A stretch of DNA of 64,000 bases, from positions 52,253,181 to 52,317,180 of the forward strand of contig OY735218.1 of NCBI GenBank assembly GCA_963457665.1. Reading direction: 5' to 3'. Position 1 is the first letter of the stretch, and each line of letters starts with the position of its first letter. Position numbers and translations under genes: made by a program. Below the pieces are notes generated by a model. That model saw only the letters and a program-made list of their open reading frames with translations, was not told the DNA's origin and did not search any database. This DNA is from Thysanoteuthis rhombus. Lineage: Eukaryota; Mollusca; Cephalopoda; Oegopsida; Thysanoteuthidae. Shown one piece after another: positions 1-13,177 of the stretch.

Positions 1-1758
1 AAAACAATAGCCTACCTAGGGTAATGATTCCCTAGTCCTCTTTGAATTTTTCCTTAGTCTCAAAAGTAAATTGAGAAGATTCATATATCTATCCATATAT
101 TTACTATATATTGTCAGATCTTTTCGGTCTAACCTGTGAAATACCAGATGAATTACAAGTATGGCTTGATTAGTGCAGTTAATTCATTCAAAAATTTTCT
201 GCACTGTTCAAAACTGCTCTGTTCAAGGTCTTATTATTATCTAATGGTTTTTCTTTTCATATACTCAGTTACATTAACTTGTATGACAATACCTTGACTG
301 TACTGCATGAAAAATGCTCTAATAAAAAGACTATTCAAAATATTGATTATAGGAGGGAGGCAGCATGACGGTAACACCTATTAAGGTAAAGATACTAGTT
401 AGAAGAACTCTTGAACTAAAAGTTATAACATTCTTTGTGTTTACCTGTTTAAATGATAAAATATTCCAAAGCTAACACTGAACCTCATCAATTGTACCTG
501 TGAAACAATATGTCCAACCATGTCTGCTTCTATTTTGCTGAGAATAATGGAAACATGATTTATTCATAAGATGCAAGTGGCTATTGTTATTTGCCTATCG
601 AATCTTGAAGGGAATAACTATTGGGAGGATTTCATTGTCTTGTCCTTTTATATATCCTATCTTTTTAATCTGTGAACAAACAAATATTTGAAATATGTTT
701 GTGGTTCTGTATTTACAAAACAGTGGGAGAAAAATTATAATAAAACTCTCCTTCATTTTTGTTTAATTATAAGATTCCTTTCTAATTCCTGGAAAATATT
801 GACTGTTTTATTTGTTCTCTTCCGTCAATTTTCAGAATAATAAGTTATCCTTGTTGATTTTTAAAAATCCAAACTAAAAACACACTAATATAGCAAACTA
901 TCCAGGCAAATTTTCCATCCAATATCAACAAAAGAAGATGGTTGCTTTATTTGAAGTGATTAATCTACTTTGATTGCAAGTCCAAGTTGTTTCATTGATA
1001 AAAGAATCTATGCTTTGAAATTTTATCAAAAATATTTACTATTTAATGACTTTCACTGATAAGGAGTAAAGACGTTCTTATCTACTTATCATGTAAACAA
1101 ACTAATTACATTTTCATGCATGTATAGAGGTATATATAGAGAGCAATACCTTGTATAGTGCAGTTTTTGATGCACTAAAATTTAGGTATTGGTTGTTAAA
1201 CAAATGCAAATTAGTATAAACTGAAAAAAAAGCACATTAAATTACATTGAACCTTGAAGAGTATAGCCAAAACTTTGAACAAATTAATCTCATTATTCAG
1301 CTTATTGCTGTATGTATACATATATATGTAAACATACGCTTAAAAACGTATCTAAAATTGCATATATATATTGTATATGCACATATATATATGTAGAGAG
1401 TTGTATTGTAAAAAGTTGAGACAGTGCCAGAGTGTGTTGTACATATGGAGTTGTTTTTTATATAGAGTTATTCCATATGTGTTTCAAAGTGAAAAGGCTT
1501 CATCTTCAGTGTTGGTAGAGCTGTAGATGGTCAAATAAAATCAGTAAAATGAGACATTTCATTTTAAGTCCAACCTGCTGCTGTAGGTCAGGGAATGGGG
1601 ATGACAATGAGATTTGTGTGAGTAAGGGTCGACCAAGGGAAGACAAATCTAATAGGACAAGAGATCAGAACTAGGAAGGAGTGATGATTAGGAAGCTTGA
1701 TTTTATAGAACCGTTTGAAATAATATGGAGAATAGTTTTATTATTGGGAAATGCACCA

Positions 1759-1761
<3 letters not shown>
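1..1761. other. AT-rich non-coding DNA, nothing recognised
   Basis: No convincing exon, RNA gene or transposon end is visible on either strand. Frames are short and interrupted. Short alternating purine-pyrimidine runs occur near 1315-1400. Confidence 0.6.

Positions 1762-1832
<71 letters not shown>
1762..1832. repeat. (TA)n microsatellite
   Basis: About 70 bp of nearly pure TA dinucleotide passing into TATG/TG at its right end. The apparent frames of Ile-Tyr repeats on both strands here are artefacts of the array. Confidence 0.97.
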
Positions 1833-1840
<8 letters not shown>

Positions 1841-2775
1841 CGTGCATATGCATATTAGTTGCACTTGAAAAAATGTATGTAGGTATATGTGTGCAAATAT
1901 AATTTCTAGATGAAATAAAAACAATTGAAAAATATAATATTGCAAATGGCTGACCATTGATTGAAAGGTCATTGATCTGTCTGAAGTTGTTTTCATCTTA
2001 AATGCCAAATCCACACTAATTAATAGAGCATACATTTTTGGAAAGCAACTAAAGTAACTAAATTTCTCATCTGTCTTTTTTCTCAAGTCAAACATGTGAG
2101 TTGCTGTTAATAACTTGTATCAAAAAAGAAAATTTAAAAACTGATTTGAATTGCAGAATTTGTTTAAAATAGATTTGTTTAAAAAATCATTAATCATTCA
2201 GTGAAAATCTTGAAAAAATAAATAACAAAATATAGGATCAAGCCAAATTTGATAAACAGTCAGCCAGACCAACTTGAAAATTGGACAAAACTATCATGAC
2301 TGCTTTGAAGACAGTTTTGAATGGTGCCAGACTACAATGATTCCGAAAGTATTTTGTATTAATCGACTTGACAAGCTCTACAAATCATCCAACCTACAAG
2401 TCAAGTGGGCTACAGATTCTCATCTCTTTGCTTGTCTATGTGTATCTGTGTGTGTATCTCTGAGCAATCCATGTCACATTTTTAGGACTGCAAACTTGAA
2501 AATTTGCATGATTACAACACAACAACATATATAATCATTTTTTTGTCTTTTCCAAAAAGTGCTTCTTCAGGTCTCTATGGTCTTTTTAGACCAGCAATAC
2601 CCAAATCTTATTCTGCTATTTTTTAGATGATTAGTTTTGGTATATGCATAAGCTACAGTGATCCATTTATGTGGGTTTCACCATTTGATCAAGCCATTGA
2701 CTACAGAAGGTGATGATGAGTAATAAATTATCCATTCCAAGATAAAAGCCCTAACACATGGATAGAACTAAGTTG
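1833..2775. other. Non-coding DNA with a possible family A scrap
   Basis: Mostly featureless. Bases about 2257-2285 read as a minus-strand scrap of family A, the stretch where full copies carry the complement of GGCTGGC followed by CAACTTGAAAA. Nothing else recognised. Confidence 0.35.
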
Positions 2776-3129
2776 TCATCGATTACAATAAAGTGGAAAT
2801 TTTATTGACTCAGCCATAGATCTGCAATGACGGATATTCCCGTCATTTGCAGTTGAGCAACTGCAATGAATGACTGATAACAAAGACAAAAATGAAGAGA
2901 CCAAGAGGTTCTTTAAATTTGAAAGAATTAATTCCCATGAAATTACAGGATAGATGCTGATCTGCCAGTTCCAAATGATTGATGAGTAGTTTGGGAATCG
3001 TTGGAGATAACGTCCAACCCAAGACACCAAACAATTCAGAGATTTCCTCCTTTCAAAATTTGTAGATGCAACAAAAGATAGACAAGTGAGAATCAATAAA
3101 TATTCTGATATCATTGGAGATGTTCCCAA
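2776..3129 (-). mobile_element. Ty3/Gypsy retrotransposon pol fossil (fragment)
   Basis: The minus-strand reading resembles the part of Ty3/Gypsy pol where reverse transcriptase passes into RNase H. It shows a conserved RFPNYSSI-like stretch and, further on, an NLKNLLVSS-like stretch. No long terminal repeats, capsid part or integrase were seen nearby, so this is a small, old, broken fragment. Family assignment rests on motif likeness only. Confidence 0.55.
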
Positions 3130-3154
3130 CTGGAATCAGGTTTGTGAATTTGTT

Positions 3155-3590
3155 AGGTATCATCAACCAATACTGTTAACATAGGTTTCTTCAGTTTTCA
3201 AATTGGTTTGGCTGGCTTGCTAGCTAAGATGTAATTATCAAGAATACTGGCTACACCAACGGAGCTAGAGTGCTGAAAATTTTAACATTCTTCTTTATAT
3301 TCTTAGAAAAATTTTTTTTTTTGTTTTTCAAAATTTCCCATTTCAATAAGTTATTAAGGGCTCAAGTATCAGTTTGAGTATTTGCTAAATTAGTTCCTCA
3401 GTTTGTGCCCGACACCATTCATGCTTGTTTGTCAAAAATTCAAACTTTTTTAGTGATCACTGTCAAACAGAAGGCAAGACAAGTAACTTATTCATTGGGT
3501 ACCCCTTTTTCAAATGTTTTGATTGATCATCCCCAACACAGCATTCTACCATGTGACGGTTTCTATTCACTAACCAGACTTTTTTGGCTT
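3155..3590 (+). repeat. Interspersed repeat family A, copy 1
   Basis: About 430 bp shared with copies at 10.1, 20.5, 21.1, 45.9, 48.7 and 54.8 kb. Landmarks in order are an ACATAGGTTTCTTCAG block, a TGGCTGGC block, a GGAGCTAGAG...CTGAAAAT block, an AGGCAAGA...AGTAAC block, a TGATCATCCCCAACA block and a terminal CTAACCAGACTT. No terminal inverted repeat and no tRNA-like box is apparent, so the class is unknown. A short frame here (3405-3662) is simply the repeat read through. Confidence 0.7.
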
Positions 3591-5169
3591 TTGCTTTATA
3601 ACCCTTTTTCTTTCATCCTTTCTCATTTAATCTTTGCTCTGGCAGACAGAAAGCACTTTTGAGAATTATACAAGATTGAAGTATAAGTGAATGATGCACA
3701 TGCGTAATGGTGTAACAGTAACTGGCTCAGAAAATGGAATCAACTGTTTATGTTCATATTGTACTAATGCTTAGTCTGCAGGAACAAACAAACAAACAAA
3801 CAACAACTAATGAGTGAAGTTACTAACCACCATTTCAACTTTTGTTAGGACAATCCAAGATCTCCTTCTTATCTTTAATATAAAAACGTTTCAGATAATC
3901 CCATCTACAGCCATCTTTGGATGTAATATGTTATATGTGTAAGGAGTGAGAGACTCTTTTATTCTGGTCTTTTTCTGCAGTAGTGTAAACCAAGAGGAAT
4001 TTCCAAGAACGTATTAAACAAAAAATCTAGATTTAAATTTTGAATGTTAAAGACTTCTCAAAGTTATGAATATTACTAAACTTCAGTCAGGGTTTCATGT
4101 GCCCTAGGCTAGACTTTATATTTGTTGACCTGATTATATTTAAATGACTTTTACAGTTTCAAATACACCTCTGAGAACTTTGCACCCTATGCATCTAATA
4201 GATGGGTTAGCCCTACATCCTGTTTCAAATATGAAAGAGGTGACTCTTGTCTCGCTTGATCAGAATTGACTCAGCCAATTTGTGAATTAGGTAATAAGTT
4301 TGGGACTTGTTATGTTGATATGTTTGTCCACATAAACGCCGACTCAACAAAATGTCTGCTTCTCAATTCAATTAATTGGATTAAAAGTTGGCCTTTTCTT
4401 TTCTCCCTCTCTCACAAAAAGTAGAAAAGGCTGTGTGTGTATGTGTGTTCATCCAATTGTTATATTATTCCCGGCTAGCGGTTGTTGCTCGGAAGTTTCT
4501 GCTCAATACAAGCAATGTCGATTGAACAATTTTACTTTTGTGAAAAGTTCTACTCACTTGTTTAGACTACCATGAAATTAATTGATTCCTTTAGACCCTG
4601 ATCAATCAGGTAACACGTTGTCTATGAAGAGAAAATGAAATAAAAAGAGAAGTTTTCTTCAGTCTTTTGGAAAGAGAATGAAAACTTGGTTGATCACCAT
4701 GGAGTGTGAGTCTGGGGTTTGAAAGTTGAAGTAATGTGTGTTAATCTCATTCTGAGTGTTTGCAGACATCACCCAGGGTTATTGCAGAGCACTTAAATTA
4801 TTTGCCAGACTATATGATGTGCAGGTTTGCCAGGGTGCAATTTTTGGATTACTGCTCTTTGCAATTATTCTTGATTCACTTACTGTAAATTTTAAGTTGA
4901 TCGTGCTTGGCCTTCTATCTATATTGCCATCTGATTTGATGACATGATATTCTCATACATTTTTTTATAATTTTTAAGGCAACAAATATGGTAAGTTTCA
5001 AATGCTAGGAAATATCTGAAATCTAAAAAAAGAGGCCCTTGTCTCCCAGGGGAGGAATGAGGAAGGGATTTCAGCCAGGGGAGAAATATGTAATAGATAG
5101 TATAATGATGAAAAAATTACTAGATGACAACTCAAAATAGGGGAGGGATTAGTATTGTAAGGGGAAGAA
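3591..5169. other. Non-coding DNA, (AAAC)n at 3783-3803
   Basis: Apart from a short (CAAA)n microsatellite at 3783-3803 and a GT-rich patch near 4430-4450, nothing is recognised. Confidence 0.5.
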
Positions 5170-5196
5170 TGAGACCTAGGACTCTGAGAATCACTG
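5170..5196 (-). mobile_element. Possible hAT-type terminus (CAGTGATTCTCAGA)
   Basis: On the minus strand the sequence begins CAGTGATTCTCAGAGT, like the CAGTGGTTCTCA ends of many hAT elements. No partner end was found within about 1.5 kb on either side, so it is either an orphan end or chance. Confidence 0.25.
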
Positions 5197-5635
5197 CTTT
5201 TAATGTGAATAAAAAGAAAATGTTCACAGTTGAAAATAATTGATATTGACATGTTCATACCTAGAACCATTATGAAAAAAATAATCACGAAATGACTAAA
5301 AAAACACATTTCATCAGAAGGCGATTTCATGGAAATTATGAAAAGGTGAAAGTAACTCATGAATAAAATCCTGTATTTTATCTAATATAGGTTTAGTCGG
5401 GAACAAAACACCACCACTCTTCAAATATCCTTCACAACATTTAAAATGTATCGTAATAAACAAGGATTTTCATTTTTGGCAAAGAATTGTACATTGTTTT
5501 TTTTTTTTGCAATATCCATTTTATGGCTTTCCTTTTGATGAAAGTAAAACCGTTTTGCTTTGTTGATATATATGTCAAAGGGATTTTGTTGCTCTGAAAA
5601 AGCATTGAAGATTTTTACAAATACTTCTTTTCCTT

Positions 5636-5860
5636 TTGTCTTGCAAAGTTCATTATTCATTTTTTCTTCTTATCCTTCTATTTCTGTTTCCTTCTGAAGT
5701 TTCTCATTCATTTTTTATTCTTCTCTTTTTTTTCTATTTTCTTTCCATGTTTCTCTTTTTTTTTTCCTTTTGCTCTTCATTTTCTATCTTTTATTTCAAA
5801 GTTTCTAATTCATTTTATTTTCTCTTCCTCTTTCTCTTTGTAATCTCTTCCATGTCTTGA
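5636..5860. repeat. Degenerate pyrimidine-rich tandem tract
   Basis: Strongly T/C-rich on the + strand. A recurring start (AAGTTTCTNATTCATTTT) appears near 5646, 5696 and 5797, each followed by TTCTTCTC-like filler. The Phe/Ser-rich frame across it is a compositional artefact. Confidence 0.6.
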
Positions 5861-8533
5861 TGAGAATTTGAGCTCTCCCTTCAAATTCTGTTTTTTTTTC
5901 ATTTCTCATCTTTGTCATTATTGTGTTCATTACAATTTGGTCACTTGTACAATCAGAGAAAATCTTTAGACAATGCTTTATTTGAATTCCTCTCTCTCTG
6001 TTTGAATATTAACAAATGTACATTTATGGAACCTTGTCCCTCCAACAATTTCAAAACATAAGGTTTGAAGGTAATTCAAAGATAAACGGTTGTAGATAAT
6101 CAATGTTTGTTTAACAAATAAGACTTGGCTATCCTACTTAAGACCATGTTTTGCAGAATTTCTGCCACAATATGATGTGAGGGATATGTAGCCATGTCCT
6201 ACTGCATGTATTTCACAAGACTAGAGTAGATTACTCTGGGCCAGAGTTCCCTCAGGTGTGGGGCCTAAATTGGGGCAATTGGCCCAATAGCCTCAAAGTC
6301 AGCCATGTTTCTTCATTCAAATCTTCTGAGTGATTAGGGCATAAATAATCTTTCAACAAAAATTTGATTTCTGATATATTTTTTACCTGCGGTACAATTC
6401 TTGCATTTAGAGAATAATAATTAATGAAAGGTCATCAGAAGAATTTCCCAGGTAAGTAAAAGTAAGATGAAATGCAAGCTGGTACTTTTAACAAGTGAAT
6501 TCACTTTTCAAATCGATTATATATGAAGAGATTCAGCCACAAAATAGATACACTTCACACACAAGTCATTGTGATAGAGTTGAAGAACCAAGAGTTTTAT
6601 TTCAATGAATTTACTGACCATTATCAAGAATCTGTCTGGTGCCTGAAAGCTTAAAGATAAAAAATAGTTATAAAGAATGCCATCGGGCTCTCTTTAAAAA
6701 ATGTATATGCTGGACTATGAGATGAATGGTTTACAAGCATATTTAGAGGACCATCTAGCGCTGCAACTTATCCAACACCTATAATTGTCCATATCTTCAG
6801 TTTAAGAATTTGAAAAAAAATATTCGTTTTATATATCAGCATATATACTGTAGTTATAAAATAAATATTATCAGAATCTTTAGAATATCTGTGAACTGTT
6901 TGGTATGATTGTTAGGGTAAAGACGATGAAGGCCAGTTTTTATGTTATTATACTTAATTTTACATACTGAAACTTTTGATTATGAAACATTTTTTTCAAA
7001 CTTTAAATACTCTTAGAATAGTTTGCATGCTTGGGCCTCTTTTTTTTTTGATCATTTAAGCAAAGAGAAAATTAAATTGCTGTACATTGCATTGATAGTA
7101 AACAAGAGACCTTTTGAGTGAGTGCGCAAGCGAGTTTGCAGGAGTGGAAGTGCATTTGAAGAAAGAAAAAACAATCCTATTCATTTTGTTGTATCAAATA
7201 TTCAAAACATACATTCACTTGGGATTTTTCTGAAATTTTTATTTGTAGGTAGAAAATACTGAGCTACATTTTCCCAACCACTGAATATTATTAGCTGCTG
7301 AAATATCATAGTTCAGCAAATAAGGATATTACGAGTCGGTTTCTTTTAACTTTTGATTACATAAAACCCTTGATATGATTCCTAATGACAGCACAATCCT
7401 TCTGTGAATAGAATAACAAATTTTTAGATTACCCAAAGGTGGAAGGGGAATAACTTCGATCGGTAGTTATTCCCTTCAATATTGGCATTTTTCCTAAATA
7501 AATTTGAAGAGTTAAGCAGTTTTCTAGTTTCAAAAATAGTTTTTTTGGTTCTATATACCTGTCCATAGGCTCAGATTCAATGTCTATGCCAGCATTGTTA
7601 ATTAAAAGTGTAAAATTTTGTCATCACACTAAAAAATAATTAATGAATTTTTAGACTATCCTCATCTTTGATAGAGTTTTTCAGACAATTGAACTCATTC
7701 TTCTCATTGGTTCTGTTGTTCCTTCAATGTTTCAGCCAAACCATTCTAGGGCTATCTGCAAATTTATTAGCAGTTATACAAACAGAAGGACTCTTCCTCA
7801 AGTAGTACCAAATGGAAAATGGTAGCCAATGGAAATTGTTTTTTGTCAGCAGTAACGTTTTTAGAGGAAAATCAGAATACGCTTGTAGATTGCAGTTGTC
7901 TTTCATTCTTTCCTTTGTTAGACAAAGATTAAAATACCGTATCTCTCTTGAACAGCAAAAGCCATTCCAAGTAGAAATCAACACAGGTCCAATGTACATT
8001 TAATGGAATGATCATCTGGATACATACTGGCTAATTTTCTTTATCAGTGAATTATCAAAATAGAGAATGTTGATAGTATATTGATATTGAGAAAACTTCA
8101 TTCTACATCCCCTGACAGTGAAGGGAAAAGTGTTATCATGCCTTCCTATAACACATCATCACTGTTTATCAGTTAATTATCATTTAGATCTCCCGGGATC
8201 CCAATGACACAGCAGCAAAAAGATGAATAGTAGGTCAAGATGAACATTATTTCAATATCTGATTGTATCTCTTCAGTGAATATGTTTCTTCCTCTCCTTT
8301 TCTTTTTCTTATTTTTATGTATTTGATCAAATTAATTCAGTATTTATGAGACTAAGAGAAAAGTGGAAAGTCATCAATTATTTAGGTGACTTATTTATTG
8401 AAAGGATCTACAAACTTGCTTTGCTGAGACTCTAATAGACTAATTTATGAACTGACATGACCAAATATATAAGCATTTATATATATGCATACACCTCTAT
8501 CATTCACTCTCTCTCCCCATCTTTCTCTCTTCC

Positions 8534-8537
<4 letters not shown>
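5861..8537. other. Non-coding DNA, nothing recognised
   Basis: 2.7 kb with no motif I can assign. Frames at 7724-7999 (minus) and 7812-8003 (plus) overlap each other and resemble no known family. Confidence 0.5.

Positions 8538-8576
<39 letters not shown>
8538..8576. repeat. (TA)n microsatellite
   Basis: Pure TA array of about 38 bp preceded by a CTCT-rich patch. Confidence 0.95.
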
Positions 8577-8577
<1 letters not shown>

Positions 8578-8763
8578 GAATAGTTGAATTGTGGAGGGTA
8601 CAGGAGACCAGGGTGTAAAAAAAGAAGAAAAGGGTATTCACTACCTTTACAACAGCTTGCTGCGAAACAAACACTGAATGATACCTACGCTTTCCTTCAT
8701 AAAAGTAAAAGAGTGGCATAAAACAAATCATCCAATACCTATTTCTCTCTCTTCCTCTGTTTA

Positions 8764-8980
<217 letters not shown>

Positions 8981-9236
8981 TAAATAAGTTCATGAGCAAG
9001 AACACGTCATTCTGTTGTGAAGCCTGCAGCTTCTTTGTTCACTGTATTTTTTTGTCATATGTTTTTCAGTAGAGAAAGAAATGAAGTGGAGAAAAAAGAT
9101 GTAGATTTGTAAATGACCCATATCTATCTTTAATATCTTTTGGTCATTAATCTATTTATCTGTCAAGCAATCAGTCTGTCAATACATTAATTAGTTGATG
9201 GATTTGGAATTTCATCACACACTCACATATATATGT

Positions 9237-9680
9237 ATATGTAATGTGTTATATTATATAGAAAAACTTGTTTGGAATGATCTCTGTCATTACATGGTTA
9301 ATGTCTCACTTGGCTGGGACAGCATAAAAAGAATAAACAACTAGAGAAAATGGGGCTGCAGCAGGAATCAAACTTGCAACCGATATGCTAACCGCTCCAA
9401 TGTTGCATTGCTCTGACCATTACTATCATGTTGAAAGAAACAAATAGAGCAGATACAGCCTGAGAATGAACAAGATGAGAATTTGGAGTGAAAACAGATA
9501 TTTAGGTCTTTGCTTCACTGACGGCTGTTGAAGTGGCTACCGTAGCTCTCGCAGGTTTGATTCTTTCTTCAGCCCCATTTTCTTTAATTGTCTATTCTAT
9601 TTACATTGCCTAGGTGAAATGATACATTAACTATACAACTTATAATCATTCTGTCGGATCATATATCTATTTCTTAATAC
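9237..9680. mobile_element. Palindromic SINE-like element, family E, copy 1
   Basis: Two inverted arms. The left arm runs from GAATGATCTCTGTCATTACATGG through AATGGGGCTGCAGCAGG to GCTAACCGCTCC. The right arm repeats it inverted (AGGTTTGATTC, TCAGCCCCATTTTCTTTAAT) and ends in TCATTCTGTCGGATCATATAT. The GCAAGTTTGATTCCTGC core (minus strand) resembles a tRNA B box. Related copies lie at 34.1-34.7 and 42.9-43.35 kb. A short unrelated spacer separates the arms near 9425-9520. Confidence 0.6.
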
Positions 9681-9928
9681 ATTAAATATAAATAGTGTGG
9701 GTCAAAAATATGATAAGTACCATTTCAAAAATAAATGTATTTGATTGAATTAAAAATCAAATACTTGATCTGGTCTTTTTATCTTATTCAAACTTTGAAG
9801 AGTGCATAAATATATAAAGGTTGTAATAAGATCCGAACACTCAAATCTAGAATTTGATCTTCAATTTAATTAAACATTAATTTCTTAAATGGTGCTTATT
9901 GCGTTATGGAATCACACTTAAAATATAC

Positions 9929-9966
9929 GTGTGTGTTTGTGTGTGTGTGTGTGCATGTGTGTATGC
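9929..9966. repeat. (GT)n microsatellite
   Basis: GT dinucleotide run with a few interruptions. Confidence 0.9.
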
Positions 9967-10069
9967 GTATAGGTGGTCAGAGGTGCGTAAAGCAAGTCAT
10001 AAATCAAATTCTGCCTTCCTTCTGTAAAAATAGTTTTGAAATCTATCAATTACGGAAGGAAAAAAAGGT

Positions 10070-10418
10070 AAGACAGGTCTGGTTAGTTGCTAAATAGAAA
10101 TTGTCACATGACCAATGTCCTTTGGCAGTATGCTGTGTCGGGGGGTAATCAATTAAAAAATTGCAAAAAGGTATGATCAATGAATTAGTTACTTCTCTGG
10201 CCTTTTGTTGTTCAGTGATAACTGAAAGAAAGTCCAAATTTTCAAAAACAAACCTGAACGCTGTCAAACACAAAAGGACCAATTTTTTCTAGACATAAGG
10301 ACTTAATGTTTAAATTTTCTAGCTCCATTGATGTATATGTGATACATACATTCATACCAAGTCAGCAAGACCAACATAAAAACTGAAGAAACCTAAGTGG
10401 ACAGTTTTGTTGACAATC
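10070..10418 (-). repeat. Interspersed repeat family A, copy 2
   Basis: Minus-strand copy. It opens (in + coordinates) with GGTCTGGTTAG and closes with ACTGAAGAAACCTAAGT and a GACAGTTTTG block, the mirror image of copy 1. The ...TCACATGACCAATGTCCTTTGG... segment matches the copies at 21.1 and 45.9 kb. Confidence 0.7.
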
Positions 10419-10693
10419 TTTAAAATAAACATTTGTGAAAGATGAAGATGATCCATATGCTTGTGAAGTTGTGAGGACTTATGTCTAAATGCCAGTATGC
10501 ATTTTCATAGAAATGCATACAAATAAAACTCTAATGCATTTTTTACCAATGGTGGAAGTAATACATGCTGAATGAGGTAGGAAGATTGTGTTGCATTCAT
10601 ATCCTGTGAGTTGGGAGAGCCTGTCTGTTTTGAAAGTTAGCATTAAAATGAAATTCTTTTTTTTCAACAATGCTATGGTGTTGGGACACTCAT

Positions 10694-10696
<3 letters not shown>

Positions 10697-10759
<63 letters not shown>

Positions 10760-10787
10760 ATATATATATATATATATATTTATATAA

Positions 10788-10818
<31 letters not shown>

Positions 10819-10888
10819 TATATATATATATTTATATATATATATTTATATATATATATTTATATATATATATTTATATATATATATT

Positions 10889-10956
<68 letters not shown>

Positions 10957-10970
10957 TATATATATATATT

Positions 10971-11004
<34 letters not shown>

Positions 11005-11022
11005 TATATATATATATATATA
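10697..11022. repeat. (TA)n array and 14-bp AT minisatellite
   Basis: The first ~90 bp are (TA)n. From 10803 a TTT interrupts the TA at 10803, 10817, 10831, 10845, 10859, 10873, 10887, 10907, 10921, 10941, 10955, 10969, 10989 and 11003. Spacing is therefore 14 bp with three 20-bp variants. All frames across it are artefacts. Confidence 0.95.
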
Positions 11023-11292
11023 AGGGTCAATATACAGAAGACGAGCAGATAGAAGTAAATGTCAAAAGGATCTTATTTAATTTTTATAAATCCCCACTAA
11101 TTTTCCCTTTTAGCCATCATTGAGGGAAATATATATATATATACGTATAATAATGTAGAATGTGTGCTGAAGTGAAGTTTTTTGAAAGTGAAGTTTTTGA
11201 AAACAATTTCCGGCAGTCTATGTATTTGTGCACACATTTTAAGATATATTCCTGTACACATTTCATATATAAATAGATGCTGAAGTGTAAAT

Positions 11293-11332
<40 letters not shown>

Positions 11333-12887
11333 GAACAAGAATTTTGAAGGCCAGATATATGTATGCTCACATCGACAGGTATGATTTGATATGATATAAA
11401 AAACAGAATTAAGCAAATGAAATAACAATAGGAATTTCCTTAGGTGAGTCTCCAATGTAATTGTCCGCATACAAATGATACAATAGTTGCAATCAGCAGT
11501 GTCACCTATCATTGAATGTCATCAGGAACACAAGAGGAAAAAAGCAGCCGATTGTTGAACTGTTTCCTATTAAAACCAATCGGAGAACTCAGGAAGACAA
11601 AGTGCGGCACTGAATTTGATTCCATTCACTGAGTTGAAACGAGATGTGACAATAAAGGAAAAAACTACAATTTATTCCTCAGGAAGAAGTGAAATCACCG
11701 TGGTCATCTTGAGCAAAAAAATATGTGCAAATAGGTGTGACAGGAATTAGGTGTTGCTGTATTTTCTGTGAAAGGCGAGTGAAGTTTGTTGAAGGCCAAC
11801 TTAAAATGATGAATTTGGGAGAAGACCAAAACAAATTCAATTTTCACAAAAAAAAAGCTTTTTTTTTTTCAAAAAATAAAAGAAATATTGTTCTTTAAAA
11901 GAGATTTTCATCCAATAATTTCATGAACTCCAGACTTTGGGAATTCTGGTGAACAATAATTCATCTAATACAGGCGTTCACCAGTCAGTTTCTTGCAGAA
12001 CAGCAGTTTTAGGACTGCCAGTAGCTAAAACATTCATAATACACTGGAAACACATCATAAAGTCAAAGTTGGGATCCATAATTTTCTACTGCGTTATAAG
12101 TGAGTTTATGTTGTAATGAATTTTCTATTTCTACAACGCTCAATCCAAGTCCAGAACCTCCCTCCAATTTCTTCAAGACCTTCCTTTGCAATCAGTGTAG
12201 AAATGAAGAGAAACCATAAAAGGGGGTAGATATCAACAGGAAGATAGAAATAAATATTCAAAAAACTAAATATGGTTATATCTCATCAGAAGGTTAATCT
12301 AGGTGATACATTCACTTTACATAGTATATTGATATACGTCCAAATGCAGTATAGAATCAAACAATACCATTCAAATTGATATATAGCTATGTTTAGTAGT
12401 TTCTGGCAAAAAACCTCTCCAAAATCTCAAAATCCATCTGGAAAGTAACCAATTTTCCATTCCATCCCCCTTCAGTTGACTACATTAGACAGGGATAAGT
12501 CAACTTCAAGTTGGATCATTCTTGAATTGACAATACCAGGCAGGTTGGGAGGATGTCAACAACGATATCTGCGCTAATGTTGACTATATCTACAGGAGTT
12601 GAGAAAAAAAAGGAAAGTTATTTTTTCTTGTTTACATTTTTGCTTTGACTTGAAACTGAACATACCTCAATACATATTGTATATTGCCATTCAGCCTAAA
12701 AATACCACAAAATGATTACTGAAATGTTTTAGTCTAATTCATTTCCTTTTTACACTTGGTGTAACCTTATTGGATAGGGGTTTTTCTATTTTTGTTTTTA
12801 GCAATTGATTTGAGAACCAAATTTAATGTTATGAAAATTGGGGTCCATGTTTGAACTGCATTATAGGCGATTCCGCATTATATTGGA
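11023..12887. other. Non-coding DNA with short TA arrays
   Basis: Contains (TA)n at about 11140-11154 and 11298-11329. Nothing else is recognised. Confidence 0.5.
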
Positions 12888-13177
12888 GCTAGACATAGAC
12901 CTTGCCCAAGATTGGCCGGACCTCTTTATCATGGTTGTCATGGAGCCAGTACTTTCTGAACTTGTCTAGCTTGCCAAGCCATCTTACTTTCTGTCAACCA
13001 CAGTTTTGTATAAGATCTTTAGGGATCCATGTTATGAAATGTGATGTCCAGCAGTTGTTTGACATTCTTGCAACATGACTAGCCCATTACCATTTGGATT
13101 TTCTGATGGTTTCTATGATATTTTGGACTCCTGTCTTTTCTCTTGTATACTTTGTTGTCTTTAAAGAAGTGAGCATA
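12888..13177 (-). mobile_element. RTE-like LINE 3' fragment (B1)
   Basis: Reverse complement matches the C-terminal coding region and 3' end of the long RTE copy at 60.9-63.7 kb. Matching blocks are AGACATAGACCTTGCCC, TGGAGCCAGTACTTTCTGAA, GGGATCCATGTT, TTGCAACATGAC and CATTACCATTT. The normal GAT-repeat tail is not preserved at the left end. Confidence 0.75.

Noticed and set aside
2776-3129. Possible host gene on the minus strand (117 codons)
   Set aside because: Motif likeness to Ty3/Gypsy pol explains it better; recorded as a fossil fragment.
10588-11052. 154-codon frame rich in Ile-Tyr
   Set aside because: It is an AT minisatellite read in frame; the same happens at 1703-2095, 8678-9005, 31620-31934 and 51492-51692.
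12087-12880. Similar short phrases (GGGATCCAT...CTGCGTTATA and GGGTCCATG...CTGCATTATA) 750 bp apart
   Set aside because: The shared stretch is too short and interrupted to define a repeat unit.
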